Counted from the stretch's first letter, positions 24,942 to 33,667 are shown. The stretch is DNA of 64,000 bases from Lachnospiraceae bacterium (GCA_910574885.1 CAJTDD010000007.1:1-64000), one strand, 5' to 3'. Made by a program: numbers and translations. The notes: generated from the letters alone by a model not told the origin.

Positions 24942-26729
24942 TTAAATGGGCCGCGTATATCCTTTCAGCCACTCCCGTTCTTCCTCTGTAAGGCGCGGCC
25001 CAATCTTTTCATACACCTGCTCATGGTAATGGTTCAGCCATTCCCGCTCATCCCGGCTCATCTCCTCCGGGTCGATTCCGTCCAGATCGATGGGGGCAAA
25101 TGTTATCGTCTCGAAATACATGAACTGCCCGTACTTATTCTTCACGCCTTTTCGCACCACGAATTCATTTTCGATACGGATGCCGAACTTCCCGTCCTCA
25201 TAAATCCCAGGCTCGTCCGTAATGACCATTCCCTCTTCCAGCTTGTGGTGCTCGTTCTTGCTGGGGACCACATACCAGCGGAAGCCCGTAGGCGACTCAT
25301 GGACATTGGCAAGATAGCCTACGCCATGCCCCGTACCGCACTGGTAATCCAAATCCAAGTCCCAAATCGGTCCTCTCGCCAGCACGTCAAGGTTATAGCC
25401 GTAGCATCCATAAAGGAAACGCGCCCGGGACAGGCGCATCATCGCCCGCACTACCGCCGTAAAGTACCGCTTCATCTGGGCATCCACAGAACCAAGCACA
25501 AACGTCCTGGTGATATCGGTAGACCCCTCGTAATAACCGCCGCCGGTATCATTTAAGAAGAACGCCCCGTGCGACAGCGTTACGTCCGACTCCTCGCTGG
25601 GAGAATAATGCATCATCGCCGCATGGTCAGCAAATGCACATAACGGCTCAAAACTGTCCCGGATATACCCCTCCTGGGCGGCGCGCAGTTCCGTAAGCTT
25701 CTCTGCGGAACTAAGCTCCGTAATCGTCTCCTTATCGTAGCGGGTCTTGACCCAGTACATGAACTTGGTGACAGCCACGCCATCCTTAATATGCGCCTCC
25801 CGAATATTCCCAAGCTCCACCTCGTTCTTCATAGCCTTCATGAGAATGGTAGGGTTCGCCGCTTCTACAATCTTGCAGGGAATGCTCTTATAGAGGGCGT
25901 AGTTCATCATCATCGGGTCGATTAACACCGTCTCGGAAACATCCAGCGTCTTGATGTCCTCATAAATTCCATTGTAAGGATGTATCCTCACCTGATTCTT
26001 TTTAAGCTCCTCATGAATGCGGCCATCCAGTTTGGAATCATCCACATAAAGCTCTACGGTATCCTTTCTCACAATCGCATAAGAAAGCAGGAGCGGGAAG
26101 AAATCAATATCGTCTCCCCGGACATTCAAAAGCCAGCAGATATCATCCAAAGATGCGATAATATGGGAATCTGCCCCGTACTCTTCCATGGCCTTGCGCA
26201 CACGGAGCAATTTCGATTCCGTACTCTCGCCGGAGTATTTCTCCTCCAGGAAAAATGCCGGTTTGTCGGAAAGGGGCGGCCTCTCCTCCCAGATAGCGTC
26301 AATCAAATCAACGGAATACTCGATGCGGATCTGTTTCTTCGCCAGCTCTTCTTCATATTCCTTTCCTTCCTCCACAGAGAGTACACGTCCGTCAAAGGCG
26401 ACCGTCCCGCCCTCCGGAACGCATCCGCACAAATATTCCGTAATCGACGGCGTCTCTCCCACGAACATCTTCATCAGCCGGATACCGCTGCCTTTCAGTT
26501 CATTCTCTGCCTGGAAGAAATATCTCCCGTCCGTCCACAGCCCTCCGTCGTCTCTGGTAATGACTACCGTTCCGTAAGAACCGCTGAATCCGGAAATATA
26601 CTTTCTTGCCTTAAAATGTTCCCCCACATATTCACTCTGGTGAAAGTCTGCAGTCGGCACAACATAGGCGTCAATCCCTTTTTCTGCCATAAGCGACCTA
26701 AGCGCAATAATCCTTTCTGCTACGTTCAT
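24942..26729 (-). CDS. M24B family Xaa-Pro aminopeptidase
   Basis: A 595-residue three-domain aminopeptidase P. Two creatinase-type N-terminal domains (about 1-310) precede a pita-bread catalytic domain (about 320-540). The dimetal ligands are visible: two Asp in GAFFLNDTGGGYYEGSTDIT, His in TGHGVGYLANVHESP, and Glu residues in VITDEPGIYEDGKFG and IRIENEFVV. It removes N-terminal residues before proline from peptides in the cytoplasm. Length is close to eukaryotic XPNPEP1-type enzymes, which are also common in Clostridia. The start has GGAGG upstream. It may use the peptides brought in by the nearby POT transporter. Confidence 0.95.
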   Translation of the reverse strand: MNVAERIIALRSLMAEKGIDAYVVPTADFHQSEYVGEHFKARKYISGFSGSYGTVVITRDDGGLWTDGRYFFQAENELKGSGIRLMKMFVGETPSITEYLCGCVPEGGTVAFDGRVLSVEEGKEYEEELAKKQIRIEYSVDLIDAIWEERPPLSDKPAFFLEEKYSGESTESKLLRVRKAMEEYGADSHIIASLDDICWLLNVRGDDIDFFPLLLSYAIVRKDTVELYVDDSKLDGRIHEELKKNQVRIHPYNGIYEDIKTLDVSETVLIDPMMMNYALYKSIPCKIVEAANPTILMKAMKNEVELGNIREAHIKDGVAVTKFMYWVKTRYDKETITELSSAEKLTELRAAQEGYIRDSFEPLCAFADHAAMMHYSPSEESDVTLSHGAFFLNDTGGGYYEGSTDITRTFVLGSVDAQMKRYFTAVVRAMMRLSRARFLYGCYGYNLDVLARGPIWDLDLDYQCGTGHGVGYLANVHESPTGFRWYVVPSKNEHHKLEEGMVITDEPGIYEDGKFGIRIENEFVVRKGVKNKYGQFMYFETITFAPIDLDGIDPEEMSRDEREWLNHYHEQVYEKIGPRLTEEEREWLKGYTRPI

Positions 26730-26805
26730 AAATGAAACCTCCTCAGATAAAAAATCGTATATGGATACTGTAACATAAATCCATACTAAAGTACAATTTT
26801 TTATC

Positions 26806-26834
26806 TTGAATAGGGTAAAAAATTATGCTATGAT
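26806..26834 (+). promoter_or_regulatory. sigma-A promoter of the MATE transporter
   Basis: TTGAAT (26806-26811), 17-base spacer ending in an extended TGC, TATGAT (26829-26834), 48 bases before the start. Confidence 0.65.
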
Positions 26835-26881
26835 TTGCTAGAAACTCTTTGATACTTTGAAGACTAGAATGAGGTGATACC

Positions 26882-28243
26882 ATGGCAGCACGCATCAAAA
26901 ACATGACCCAGGGGAAGCCCGCTTCCCTGATCTTTGCATTCGCCCTCCCCCTAATGGTGGGCAATGTATTCCAACAACTGTATACCGTCGTAGACACTAT
27001 GGTCGTAGGAAAAGCCCTCGGCGTTGCCGCCCTTGCCGCCCTTGGCGCCGCAGACTGGCTGAACTGGATGATGCTGGGAATCATCCAAGGCTTTACTCAG
27101 GGTTTTGGAATCCTGATGGCGCAGGAGTTCGGCGCCGGCAGATACGATAACCTGCGCAAGTCCATCGGAAATGCAGCCGTCCTGTCGCTGGTATCCTCCA
27201 TGGTACTGCTCCTGGCCGGGCAGTTGTTGACGCGCCCGGTCTTGAACCTCTTGCAGACACCACCGGAAATCCTTGCAGATACCTTGCTGTACCTGCGCAT
27301 CATGTACCTTGGCGTCCCGGTGGTCATGGCATATAACCTGCTGGCTTCGATCCTGCGCTCCCTCGGGGACGGCAAGACGCCCTTAAACGCCATGATCGTT
27401 GCCGCTCTCACCAACATTGCGCTGGATCTTCTGTTTGTGCTGGTCTTTGGGCTCGGGATTGCCGGGGCCGCCGCCGCAACCTTAATTGCCCAGATGATTT
27501 CCAGCCTGTTCTGCCTGTACCATATCCGCAAAATCGAGCTGTTAAGCTTCACACCTTCGGATTTCCGGATGACCGGCCGACAGCTCCCCTTGCGTCTGCT
27601 GATGCTTGGATTTCCCATGGCTTTCCAGAATGCCATCATTTCCGTAGGCGGTATGATCGTACAATTCGTGGTAAATGGATTCGGCGTCATCTTTATTGCC
27701 GGTTTCACCGCCACCAACAAACTGTACGGCGTATTAGAAGTCGCCGCCACCTCCTACGGCTATTCCATGGTCACATATGCCGGGCAGAATCTTGGGGCAG
27801 GAAGGACAGACCGCATCCGCAAAGGAGTAAAATCCGCAATCCTGATTGCACTTTTGACCTCTCTGGTGATTGCAATCCTGATGCTTTTTGGCGGGAAGAT
27901 AATTCTTTCGTGGTTCATCTCCGGAACGCCGGAGGAATTCGAGCAGACATTGAAGATCGCCTATTCCTATCTGGCAATCATGAGCGTCTGCCTGCCGATT
28001 CTATACACCCTGCACATTACACGTTCCGCAATCCAGGGAATGGGCAATACCGTCCTCCCTCTGGTCTCCGGCATTGCGGAATTTATCATGCGTGCCGTCA
28101 CAGCCATCTTCCTTCCTATGCTAATCGGGGAAAACGGTATCTTCTATGCGGAAATCATGGCGTGGACAGGGGCCACTGTCATACTGGTAATCAGTTATTT
28201 TGCAGTGATACGGAAAATGGAAAGAATGCTCCGCAGATATTGA
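26882..28243 (+). CDS. MATE family multidrug/toxin exporter
   Basis: A 453-residue MATE-family transporter with 12 helices in two homologous halves. The family start GKPASLIFAFALPLMVGNVF and VDTMVVGKALGVAALAALGA are visible, as is the second-half counterpart QNAIISVGGMIVQFVVNGFG. Such proteins expel cationic drugs or metabolites using Na+ or H+. The start has a GAGGTG site. The 3' end overlaps the convergent MerR-like gene by 123 bases, with no terminator visible between them. Confidence 0.92.
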   Translation: MAARIKNMTQGKPASLIFAFALPLMVGNVFQQLYTVVDTMVVGKALGVAALAALGAADWLNWMMLGIIQGFTQGFGILMAQEFGAGRYDNLRKSIGNAAVLSLVSSMVLLLAGQLLTRPVLNLLQTPPEILADTLLYLRIMYLGVPVVMAYNLLASILRSLGDGKTPLNAMIVAALTNIALDLLFVLVFGLGIAGAAAATLIAQMISSLFCLYHIRKIELLSFTPSDFRMTGRQLPLRLLMLGFPMAFQNAIISVGGMIVQFVVNGFGVIFIAGFTATNKLYGVLEVAATSYGYSMVTYAGQNLGAGRTDRIRKGVKSAILIALLTSLVIAILMLFGGKIILSWFISGTPEEFEQTLKIAYSYLAIMSVCLPILYTLHITRSAIQGMGNTVLPLVSGIAEFIMRAVTAIFLPMLIGENGIFYAEIMAWTGATVILVISYFAVIRKMERMLRRY

Positions 28244-28849
28244 TAATTCTGCACCCGGTGCTGATTGCATAGTAACGGTTGAAATTTTTTCTACCGCAAA
28301 CGCATCCTTCCAGACCGTCCCGATATATAGCGTAAATGCAAAAAATGCGGCAGCCGCAAACAGCCATTTTCCCCACACCAATCCAAACAAAGCTGTCATG
28401 ACTGCCGTATAAGCGGCAGAAAGAGCGGCAATATGGATATCCTTTAAATATGCGCCCCACTTTTGGGCCAAACAGAAAAAACATCCGACATATACAAGCA
28501 GCATTGCCCAAAACACCAGCATTTGCATCCTTCCCATAGTTTGGACCGGCATTTCAGAAGAATTTAACAGCATTTGCACAAATCCATATAGGCTTATGAC
28601 AAACGGGGTCAGAATGAGCGCCGACGCATGAAAGAGCGCAAGGTGTATCCTCATATCTGCCGTAAACATTACGGCTATGTTCCGGTTAAACTGATTGGGG
28701 GTCAGCTCAAGGCTCCTTACATCCTCCAGGGTATATTCCCGGTAGTTATTCTCTTCGTTTCGCTTGGGATTCAGCAGCCCCTCTTTTTCATAATATCTGA
28801 TGTTCGCTTTTGTAATTCCAACTAGGTCTTCTACTTCTTTTATTTTCAT
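28121..28849 (-). CDS. MerR-type DNA-binding domain joined to a membrane domain, probably altered
   Basis: About 242 residues from the ATG at 28849 (AAGGAGGAG upstream). The N-terminus is a MerR winged helix (IKEVEDLVGITKANIRYYEK, then YREYTLEDVRSLE). The usual dimerisation helix is missing: after SLE the chain goes to LTPNQFNRNIAVMF and then four membrane helices (such as LALFHASALILTPFVISLYG). MerR proteins with membrane tails exist in Lachnospiraceae, but the abrupt junction suggests an in-frame deletion. The last 40 residues are antisense to the end of the MATE gene, so the original 3' end may be lost. It could regulate the MATE gene, but nothing shows this directly. Confidence 0.55.
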   Translation of the reverse strand: MKIKEVEDLVGITKANIRYYEKEGLLNPKRNEENNYREYTLEDVRSLELTPNQFNRNIAVMFTADMRIHLALFHASALILTPFVISLYGFVQMLLNSSEMPVQTMGRMQMLVFWAMLLVYVGCFFCLAQKWGAYLKDIHIAALSAAYTAVMTALFGLVWGKWLFAAAAFFAFTLYIGTVWKDAFAVEKISTVTMQSAPGAELSISAEHSFHFPYHCKITDYQYDSGPCPRHDFRIEDTVFPD

Positions 28850-28958
28850 GACGACTCCTCCTTCCCTCATGGGTACATACTGTAATGCTTCCCGTGTTCC
28901 TGACCCTATCTTAAAGGATAAAGTGGGTTGAATGTCAATCTATTTTATGGAAATTTTG

Positions 28959-28987
28959 TTGACATCACTTATTTTTTGTACTAAAAT
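28959..28987 (+). promoter_or_regulatory. strong sigma-A promoter of the TetR gene
   Basis: TTGACA (28959-28964), 17-base spacer, TAAAAT (28982-28987). The likely start of transcription falls inside the operator that follows. Confidence 0.8.
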
Positions 28988-28988
28988 C

Positions 28989-29036
28989 ACAGATGTAACA
29001 GTTGTAACATACAGATGTAACAGTCGTTACATCTGT
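28989..29036 (+). promoter_or_regulatory. tandem/palindromic operator of the TetR regulator
   Basis: ACAGATGTAACAGT occurs at 28989-29002 and again at 29011-29024, 22 bases apart. The second copy is part of a perfect palindrome, ACAGATGTAAC (29011-29021) / GTTACATCTGT (29026-29036), with a 4-base centre. Placement over the transcription start suggests autorepression. Confidence 0.75.
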
Positions 29037-29058
29037 ATTTCTTTACTGGACAAAATCA

Positions 29059-29092
29059 CCCACAGAGCATCCCGTAATTCATGCCCTGTGGG
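29059..29092 (+). repeat. hairpin repeat, copy 1 of a dispersed element
   Basis: CCCACAG (29059-29065) pairs with CTGTGGG (29086-29092). The sequence between, with CCCGTAAT, recurs at 54518-54544 with few changes. It lies in the leader of the TetR gene. Confidence 0.5.
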
Positions 29093-29115
29093 TATAGATA
29101 AGGAGCAAGCACAGA

Positions 29116-29616
29116 ATGGACAACGCAGAAAAAAATCGATTTGTAAAAAGGCAGATTACGGCTGCTCTCCTGGCAGCCCTCGAAACAAAAGAATTAAAAG
29201 ACATTTCCGTCAGCCAGATTGCCGCTGACGCAGGGGTGAGCCGTATCTCGTTTTACCGGAATTTTCAGAATAAAGAAGGCGTACTGCGAGCATACATGGC
29301 GCAATTAATGAACGGCCGGATAAATGGCCCAAAGCCGGACAAAACGTATCCTGAGCCGGATATTCTTGGAGAAATATTTGCCTGTCTTGTCGAATACAAG
29401 GATTTCTTCCTCCTGCTTAGAAAACGGAACCTGCTCTATCTCCTGAAAGATATCATCATGGAAATCTTAGGGCCAAAACCAGAATCTCCGAATTTCAGTG
29501 CCTATACGTCAGCGTTCCTTGCCTATGGGCTTTATGGGTGGATTGAAGAATGGTTCGCCAGAGGCATGAAGGAATCTGCATGGGAGATGAAGGAACTTCT
29601 CAAAATCGGGATTTAG
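29116..29616 (+). CDS. TetR/AcrR family regulator
   Basis: A 166-residue regulator. The N-terminal helix-turn-helix (about 10-55) reads LKDISVSQIAADAGVSRISF followed by YRNFQNKEGVL. The C-terminal ligand domain is short (about 60-166), of the kind common in Clostridia. It is preceded by a near-ideal promoter overlapped by a 26-base perfect palindrome plus an extra half copy, so it almost certainly represses itself. No other gene shares the operon; regulated targets elsewhere should carry ACAGATGTAAC sites. A convergent terminator at 29631-29659 separates it from leuA. Confidence 0.9.
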   Translation: MDNAEKNRFVKRQITAALLAALETKELKDISVSQIAADAGVSRISFYRNFQNKEGVLRAYMAQLMNGRINGPKPDKTYPEPDILGEIFACLVEYKDFFLLLRKRNLLYLLKDIIMEILGPKPESPNFSAYTSAFLAYGLYGWIEEWFARGMKESAWEMKELLKIGI

Positions 29617-29630
29617 GCTTACATGGCAAA

Positions 29631-29659
29631 GGGCATTCCCAAGACCTTTGGAAATGCCC
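29631..29659. terminator. bidirectional terminator between TetR and leuA genes
   Basis: GGGCATTCCC...TTGGAAATGCCC hairpin between the convergent stops at 29616 and 29670, with short T runs on both sides. Confidence 0.7.
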
Positions 29660-29669
29660 TCATTTTCAC

Positions 29670-31658
29670 TTATTTCTGGTTCCGGAACTGCATCGGCGTC
29701 GTATGATAAGCCTTCTTAAACATCCGATTAAAATGCTCCACATTCTGGTATCCCACCGACAGAGCAATATTCTCCACCGTCATATTACTGCTCTTTAAGA
29801 GCGCCTTCGCTTTTTTCATCCGAATCTTCTTCACCAGCTCCCCAAACGTCAAGCCAGATTTCTCCTTAATATACTTAGATATATAAGGCTTTGACAGATA
29901 AAACTTCTCCGCCAAATCATCCAGCGTAATGTCGATATAATTTGTCTGGATATAATTCAAAATCTCAATCATCCGCTCATCCTTGCACCCTTCTGCGCTC
30001 CCAATCTCCTCAATCTTATTCACAGCCACCGTCAGGGCCTCCATGGAGGACTTGATAATATCCGCGTCAATTCCCACGCCCCAGAAGGTCTTGCCGTTGC
30101 AGACAATCCCTACATAGGCGACGGCCTTGGAGGAAGAACCTCTGGTCAGGGAATGTTCCTCATAGAAACGAAGTTCATAGCTGATATTAAAATACTGCTT
30201 AATGGCATTGCTGACCGCATCCAGACGCCCATTCCCCATTGCCGTGATGACTCTTGCCTCACCGCCATGGTTGATGGTCACGTCAGCCGTAATTCCTTCC
30301 ACCTGCTTAAAATGGCACTCGTCAATATGGAACACAGGCCTGGTGTTAATATAATGATCCGAGAAAATCTGATATACCCAGTCTGGCGTCAGTTCCTTGT
30401 GAGCCTTATCCGAGACATCCTTCACCAGATATCCCACCTCTTCCCGCATCTTCTGCGGCAGATTGATGCCATGGCTCTGTTTTAGGATGTAGTTCACGCC
30501 GCCCTTGCCGGACTGGCTGTTGATACGGATGACGTCGGAGTCATATCTCCTTCCCACATCCTGAGGATCAATGGGAAGATAAGGAACCGTCCATGTATCA
30601 CATTCCTTCTCCTCCCTCCAAGTCATACCCTTGGCAATGGCATCCTGATGTGAGCCGGAAAATGCAGTGAACACCAAATCCCCAGCGTATGGCTGCCGTT
30701 CATACACATGCATCCTTGTCAGCCGCTCATAGGTCTCACGGATATGCTTCATGTCTGAAAAATCAAGCCCCGGGTCTACGCCATGGGAGTACATATTCAT
30801 TCCCATAGTCACGATATCCACATTCCCGGTCCGCTCTCCGTTGCCGAACAGCGTCCCTTCGATACGGTCTGCCCCGGCAAGAATCCCAAGCTCCGCCGTC
30901 GCAACGCCGCATCCCCGGTCATTGTGGGGATGCAGACAGAGAATCACGTTATCCCTGTAGTCCAGATGCTTATTCACATACTCAAGCTGGCATGCAAATA
31001 CATGGGGCATGGCATTCTCCACCGTGGTAGGTATATTGATGATTGCCTTGTTATCCGCCGTCGGCCTCCACACATCCAGAACCGCATTGCAGACCTCCAC
31101 GGCATAATCTACCTCCGTCCCCGGAAAACTCTCCGGGCTGTACTGGAAGGTAAAATTCCCGTCTGTCTCAGATGCAAGCTCCAGCAGAAGCTTCGCCCCT
31201 TCGATGGCAATCTGTTTAATCTCTTCCTTGCTCTTTCTGAACACCTGCTCCCGCTGCGCAACCGACGTGGAGTTATACAGATGAATCACCGCATGGGGCG
31301 CGCCCTTGACCGCCTCGAACGTCTTCTTGATGATATGTTCCCGGGCCTGGGTCAATACCTGCACCGTCACATCATCCGGAATCATATTCTTCTCAATCAA
31401 CGTGCGCATGAACTGATATTCCGTCTCCGAGGCCGCCGGGAATCCCACCTCAATCTCCTTGAAGCCAATGTCCACCAACATCTGGAAGAACTCCAGTTTC
31501 TCCTCCAGGCTCATTGGCTCGATTAACGCCTGATTCCCGTCACGCAGATCGACGCTGCACCAAATCGGCGGCCGATCCACATACTCCTTCTTCACCCAGT
31601 CGTAAGTAATCTCTGGAGGCATAAAATACGCTCTCTCATATTTCTGGCAATTCTTCAT
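29670..31658 (-). CDS. leuA: 2-isopropylmalate synthase fused to a C-terminal AraC-type DNA-binding domain
   Basis: 662 residues in one open frame. The HMGL-like barrel (about 30-310) has the catalytic/metal motif CSVDLRDGNQ, metal ligands in CLHPHNDRGCG and the EGTLFGNGERTGNVD loop. A linker region and the LeuA allosteric dimer domain follow (about 430-555, including HGGEARVITAMGNGRLDAVS and SLTRGSSSKAVAYVGI), where leucine inhibits the family. Residues 560-662 are a complete AraC/XylS double helix-turn-helix: ITLDDLAEKFYLSKPYISKY and TVENIALSVGYQNVEHFNRM ending in TTPMQFRNQK. The enzyme condenses acetyl-CoA and 2-ketoisovalerate in leucine synthesis. The added domain implies DNA binding. 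It is monocistronic here, with no other leu genes nearby. Confidence 0.93.
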   Translation of the reverse strand: MKNCQKYERAYFMPPEITYDWVKKEYVDRPPIWCSVDLRDGNQALIEPMSLEEKLEFFQMLVDIGFKEIEVGFPAASETEYQFMRTLIEKNMIPDDVTVQVLTQAREHIIKKTFEAVKGAPHAVIHLYNSTSVAQREQVFRKSKEEIKQIAIEGAKLLLELASETDGNFTFQYSPESFPGTEVDYAVEVCNAVLDVWRPTADNKAIINIPTTVENAMPHVFACQLEYVNKHLDYRDNVILCLHPHNDRGCGVATAELGILAGADRIEGTLFGNGERTGNVDIVTMGMNMYSHGVDPGLDFSDMKHIRETYERLTRMHVYERQPYAGDLVFTAFSGSHQDAIAKGMTWREEKECDTWTVPYLPIDPQDVGRRYDSDVIRINSQSGKGGVNYILKQSHGINLPQKMREEVGYLVKDVSDKAHKELTPDWVYQIFSDHYINTRPVFHIDECHFKQVEGITADVTINHGGEARVITAMGNGRLDAVSNAIKQYFNISYELRFYEEHSLTRGSSSKAVAYVGIVCNGKTFWGVGIDADIIKSSMEALTVAVNKIEEIGSAEGCKDERMIEILNYIQTNYIDITLDDLAEKFYLSKPYISKYIKEKSGLTFGELVKKIRMKKAKALLKSSNMTVENIALSVGYQNVEHFNRMFKKAYHTTPMQFRNQK

Positions 31659-31717
31659 AACAATTATTCTCTCCTTGCATAATATTAATCAAAAATATTG
31701 TACTTTTTTAACACCCT

Positions 31718-31733
31718 CTTATCCTAACATAAG
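31718..31733. repeat. small inverted repeat upstream of leuA
   Basis: CTTAT-CCTAAC-ATAAG, 60 bases before the leuA start. It could be an operator for the LeuA-AraC fusion, but a 5-base arm is weak evidence. Confidence 0.25.
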
Positions 31734-31742
31734 AACAGCAAA

Positions 31743-31773
31743 AAGGAAAGTGCTAATTTTAATCACTTTCCTT
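31743..31773 (-). terminator. terminator after the sodium symporter
   Basis: Minus-strand AAGGAAAGTG...CACTTTCCTT perfect 10-base arms followed by TTTGC, between the symporter stop and leuA. Confidence 0.75.
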
Positions 31774-31796
31774 GATATATTTTAATCTATTTTATT

Positions 31797-33383
31797 TTAC
31801 TCCTGAAGCGAAGACTTTTTGGTAATCGTTACCCTTTCCTCATAGCAGGCAAAAATCTTATCAAGCTCTTCCCCGTCCTGCTTTTTCGTGAACAGGCTAA
31901 TGACAGGAACAATCGCCAGCCCGCCGACCATGGCAATTACGCCGGAATTAATCGAAGACTTGAAAATATATCCAAGTACCGTCCCCCATCCAGAAACGTC
32001 TACACCTCCCAGAGTCACAAATAACTGCAAAAGTGCAATCCCGCACCCCCAGACAAAGCAGACCACCACAGAAATCTTTGTAATCCCTTTCCAGTACAGA
32101 CCATAAAGGAAAGGCGCCAGGAACGCGCCGGCAAGGGCTCCCCAAGACACACCCATCATCTGGGCAATAAAAGTCACTTCCGGATGTGCGTCCTTGAAAA
32201 TAGCAATCACAGCAGACACCAGAATAAAGAATACGATGAAAATCCGCATGATAGACACCTGTTTCTTATCCGACATCCCCTGTTTCGCTGCCGGCTTAAT
32301 GACATCCAGAGTGAACGTAGAGCTGGACGTCAGCACCAATGACGACAAGGTGGACATGGACGCCGATAACACCAGAACGATAACCACAGCAATCACGATT
32401 GACGGCAGCGTAGACAGCATGGTAGGAACAATCGTGTCAAACAACGGCTTGCCAGTCGCCTCGTTCATCACCACTTTATCGCCGTACAGACGCCCGAAAC
32501 CGCCCAGAAAATAACATCCTCCCGCTACGATAATGGCAAATACCGTTGAAATCACCGTACCTTTATGTATATCCTTTTCGCTCTTGATGGCATAAAACTT
32601 CCCGACCATCTGGGGAAGCCCCCATGTACCTAGAGAAGTCAGAACCACCACAAACAGCAAGGCAAGTGGATCTGGACCAAGGAAAGCCGAATATGCGCCC
32701 TGCCATCCGGCATCCCCTGTGATTGATGCCAGCGATTTCGTCGCCTCTAAAAGCCCGCCGTTCTCAGATAAGACCGCCCCGATTACGGCACAGATTCCAA
32801 ACAGCATAATAATCCCCTGAATAAAGTCATTGATTGCCGTCGCCATATATCCGCCGAAAATGACGTAAAATCCCGTGAGTACAGCCATCACTGCAATTAC
32901 CATCCAATAGGGGATATCGAAGACCAAACCGAACAGGCTGGATAACCCGTTATAAAGGGACGCAGTATAAGGAATCAGGAAAATAAATACAATGACGGAA
33001 GCCGCAACTTTAAGGGGAACAGAATCAAACCGCTTTCCAAAGAAGTCCGGCATGGTCTTTGCGTCGAGGTGCTGAGTCATGACACGGGTTCTTCTTCCCA
33101 GAATATTCCAAGCCAGAAGCGAGCCGATAAATGCATTGCCAAGCCCCGCCCAGGTAGCAGACATGCCGAAATTCCATCCAAACTGTCCGGCATACCCCAC
33201 GAAGATGACCGCCGAAAAGTAAGACGTTCCGAATGCAAATGCAGTCAGCCAGGGACCTACGCCTCTGCCTCCCAATACGAACCCATCTACGTCCGTTGCA
33301 TGTTTCCTTGAGTAGAACCCTACATAGATCATGACGGCAAAGAATACGACCAGCATGATCAGACATAATATTTCTTTTGACAT
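31797..33383 (-). CDS. sodium:solute symporter (SSS family)
   Basis: A 528-residue transporter of the SSS/SLC5 family with about 13 helices. The family core is visible: DVDGFVLGGRGVGPWLTAFA near the N-terminus, FGTSYFSAVIFVGYAGQFGW (helix 1-2), FGGYMATAINDFIQGIIMLF, and the Na2-site region ASMSTLSSLVLTSSSTFTLD. Substrate could be proline, pantothenate or another small organic solute; the sequence alone does not decide. The start at 33383 is served by GGAGGAAAGAG, so the five upstream codons are dropped. A TTGACA-17-TAAGAT promoter lies at 33476-33504, followed by three 15-base repeats in the leader. Confidence 0.88.
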   Translation of the reverse strand: MSKEILCLIMLVVFFAVMIYVGFYSRKHATDVDGFVLGGRGVGPWLTAFAFGTSYFSAVIFVGYAGQFGWNFGMSATWAGLGNAFIGSLLAWNILGRRTRVMTQHLDAKTMPDFFGKRFDSVPLKVAASVIVFIFLIPYTASLYNGLSSLFGLVFDIPYWMVIAVMAVLTGFYVIFGGYMATAINDFIQGIIMLFGICAVIGAVLSENGGLLEATKSLASITGDAGWQGAYSAFLGPDPLALLFVVVLTSLGTWGLPQMVGKFYAIKSEKDIHKGTVISTVFAIIVAGGCYFLGGFGRLYGDKVVMNEATGKPLFDTIVPTMLSTLPSIVIAVVIVLVLSASMSTLSSLVLTSSSTFTLDVIKPAAKQGMSDKKQVSIMRIFIVFFILVSAVIAIFKDAHPEVTFIAQMMGVSWGALAGAFLAPFLYGLYWKGITKISVVVCFVWGCGIALLQLFVTLGGVDVSGWGTVLGYIFKSSINSGVIAMVGGLAIVPVISLFTKKQDGEELDKIFACYEERVTITKKSSLQE

Positions 33384-33417
33384 CTCTCTTTCCTCCAAAT
33401 CCTATATTCTTTCTTTA

Positions 33418-33462
33418 CTTTAAACCGTAAAACTTTAAACCGTCACGCTTTAAAGCACTAAA
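33418..33462. repeat. three 15-base tandem repeats in the symporter leader
   Basis: CTTTAAACCGT begins at 33418 and 33433, and a diverged CTTTAAAGC at 33448, so the units are spaced exactly 15 bases apart. They lie between the predicted transcription start and the ribosome site of the symporter. Confidence 0.6.
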
Positions 33463-33475
33463 TTTCTACTTGCTT

Positions 33476-33504
33476 ATCTTATCACTTCTGTTTTTACATG
33501 TCAA
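33476..33504 (-). promoter_or_regulatory. sigma-A promoter of the sodium symporter
   Basis: Minus-strand TTGACA (33499-33504), 17-base spacer, TAAGAT (33476-33481). Confidence 0.75.
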
Positions 33505-33667
33505 TATTTTTTATAATTATGAATAAAAAAATAGAGATAAAAAACGGATGATAATAATCTTGAAAAAAACACAATATTTTCAAATAAATTGCATTGAAAC
33601 TCTTTACTCTTTTGCAAATGAATGATATCTTTATAGTGTAAATAAATAATTATGGAGGACGTTTAAA

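Noticed and set aside
26743-27084. 113-codon minus-strand open frame near the MATE start
   Set aside because: It covers the MATE promoter and 5' end on the opposite strand; its sequence is a reverse shadow of the MATE helices.
29670-31658. LeuA-AraC join as a frameshift or assembly artefact
   Set aside because: There is one frame without a stop, the linker is natural, and both domains are complete, so an artefact is unlikely though not excluded.
31659-31796. T-box or leucine attenuator before leuA
   Set aside because: The leader is only about 75 bases, has no T-box motif and no leucine-rich leader peptide; the one hairpin is the symporter terminator.
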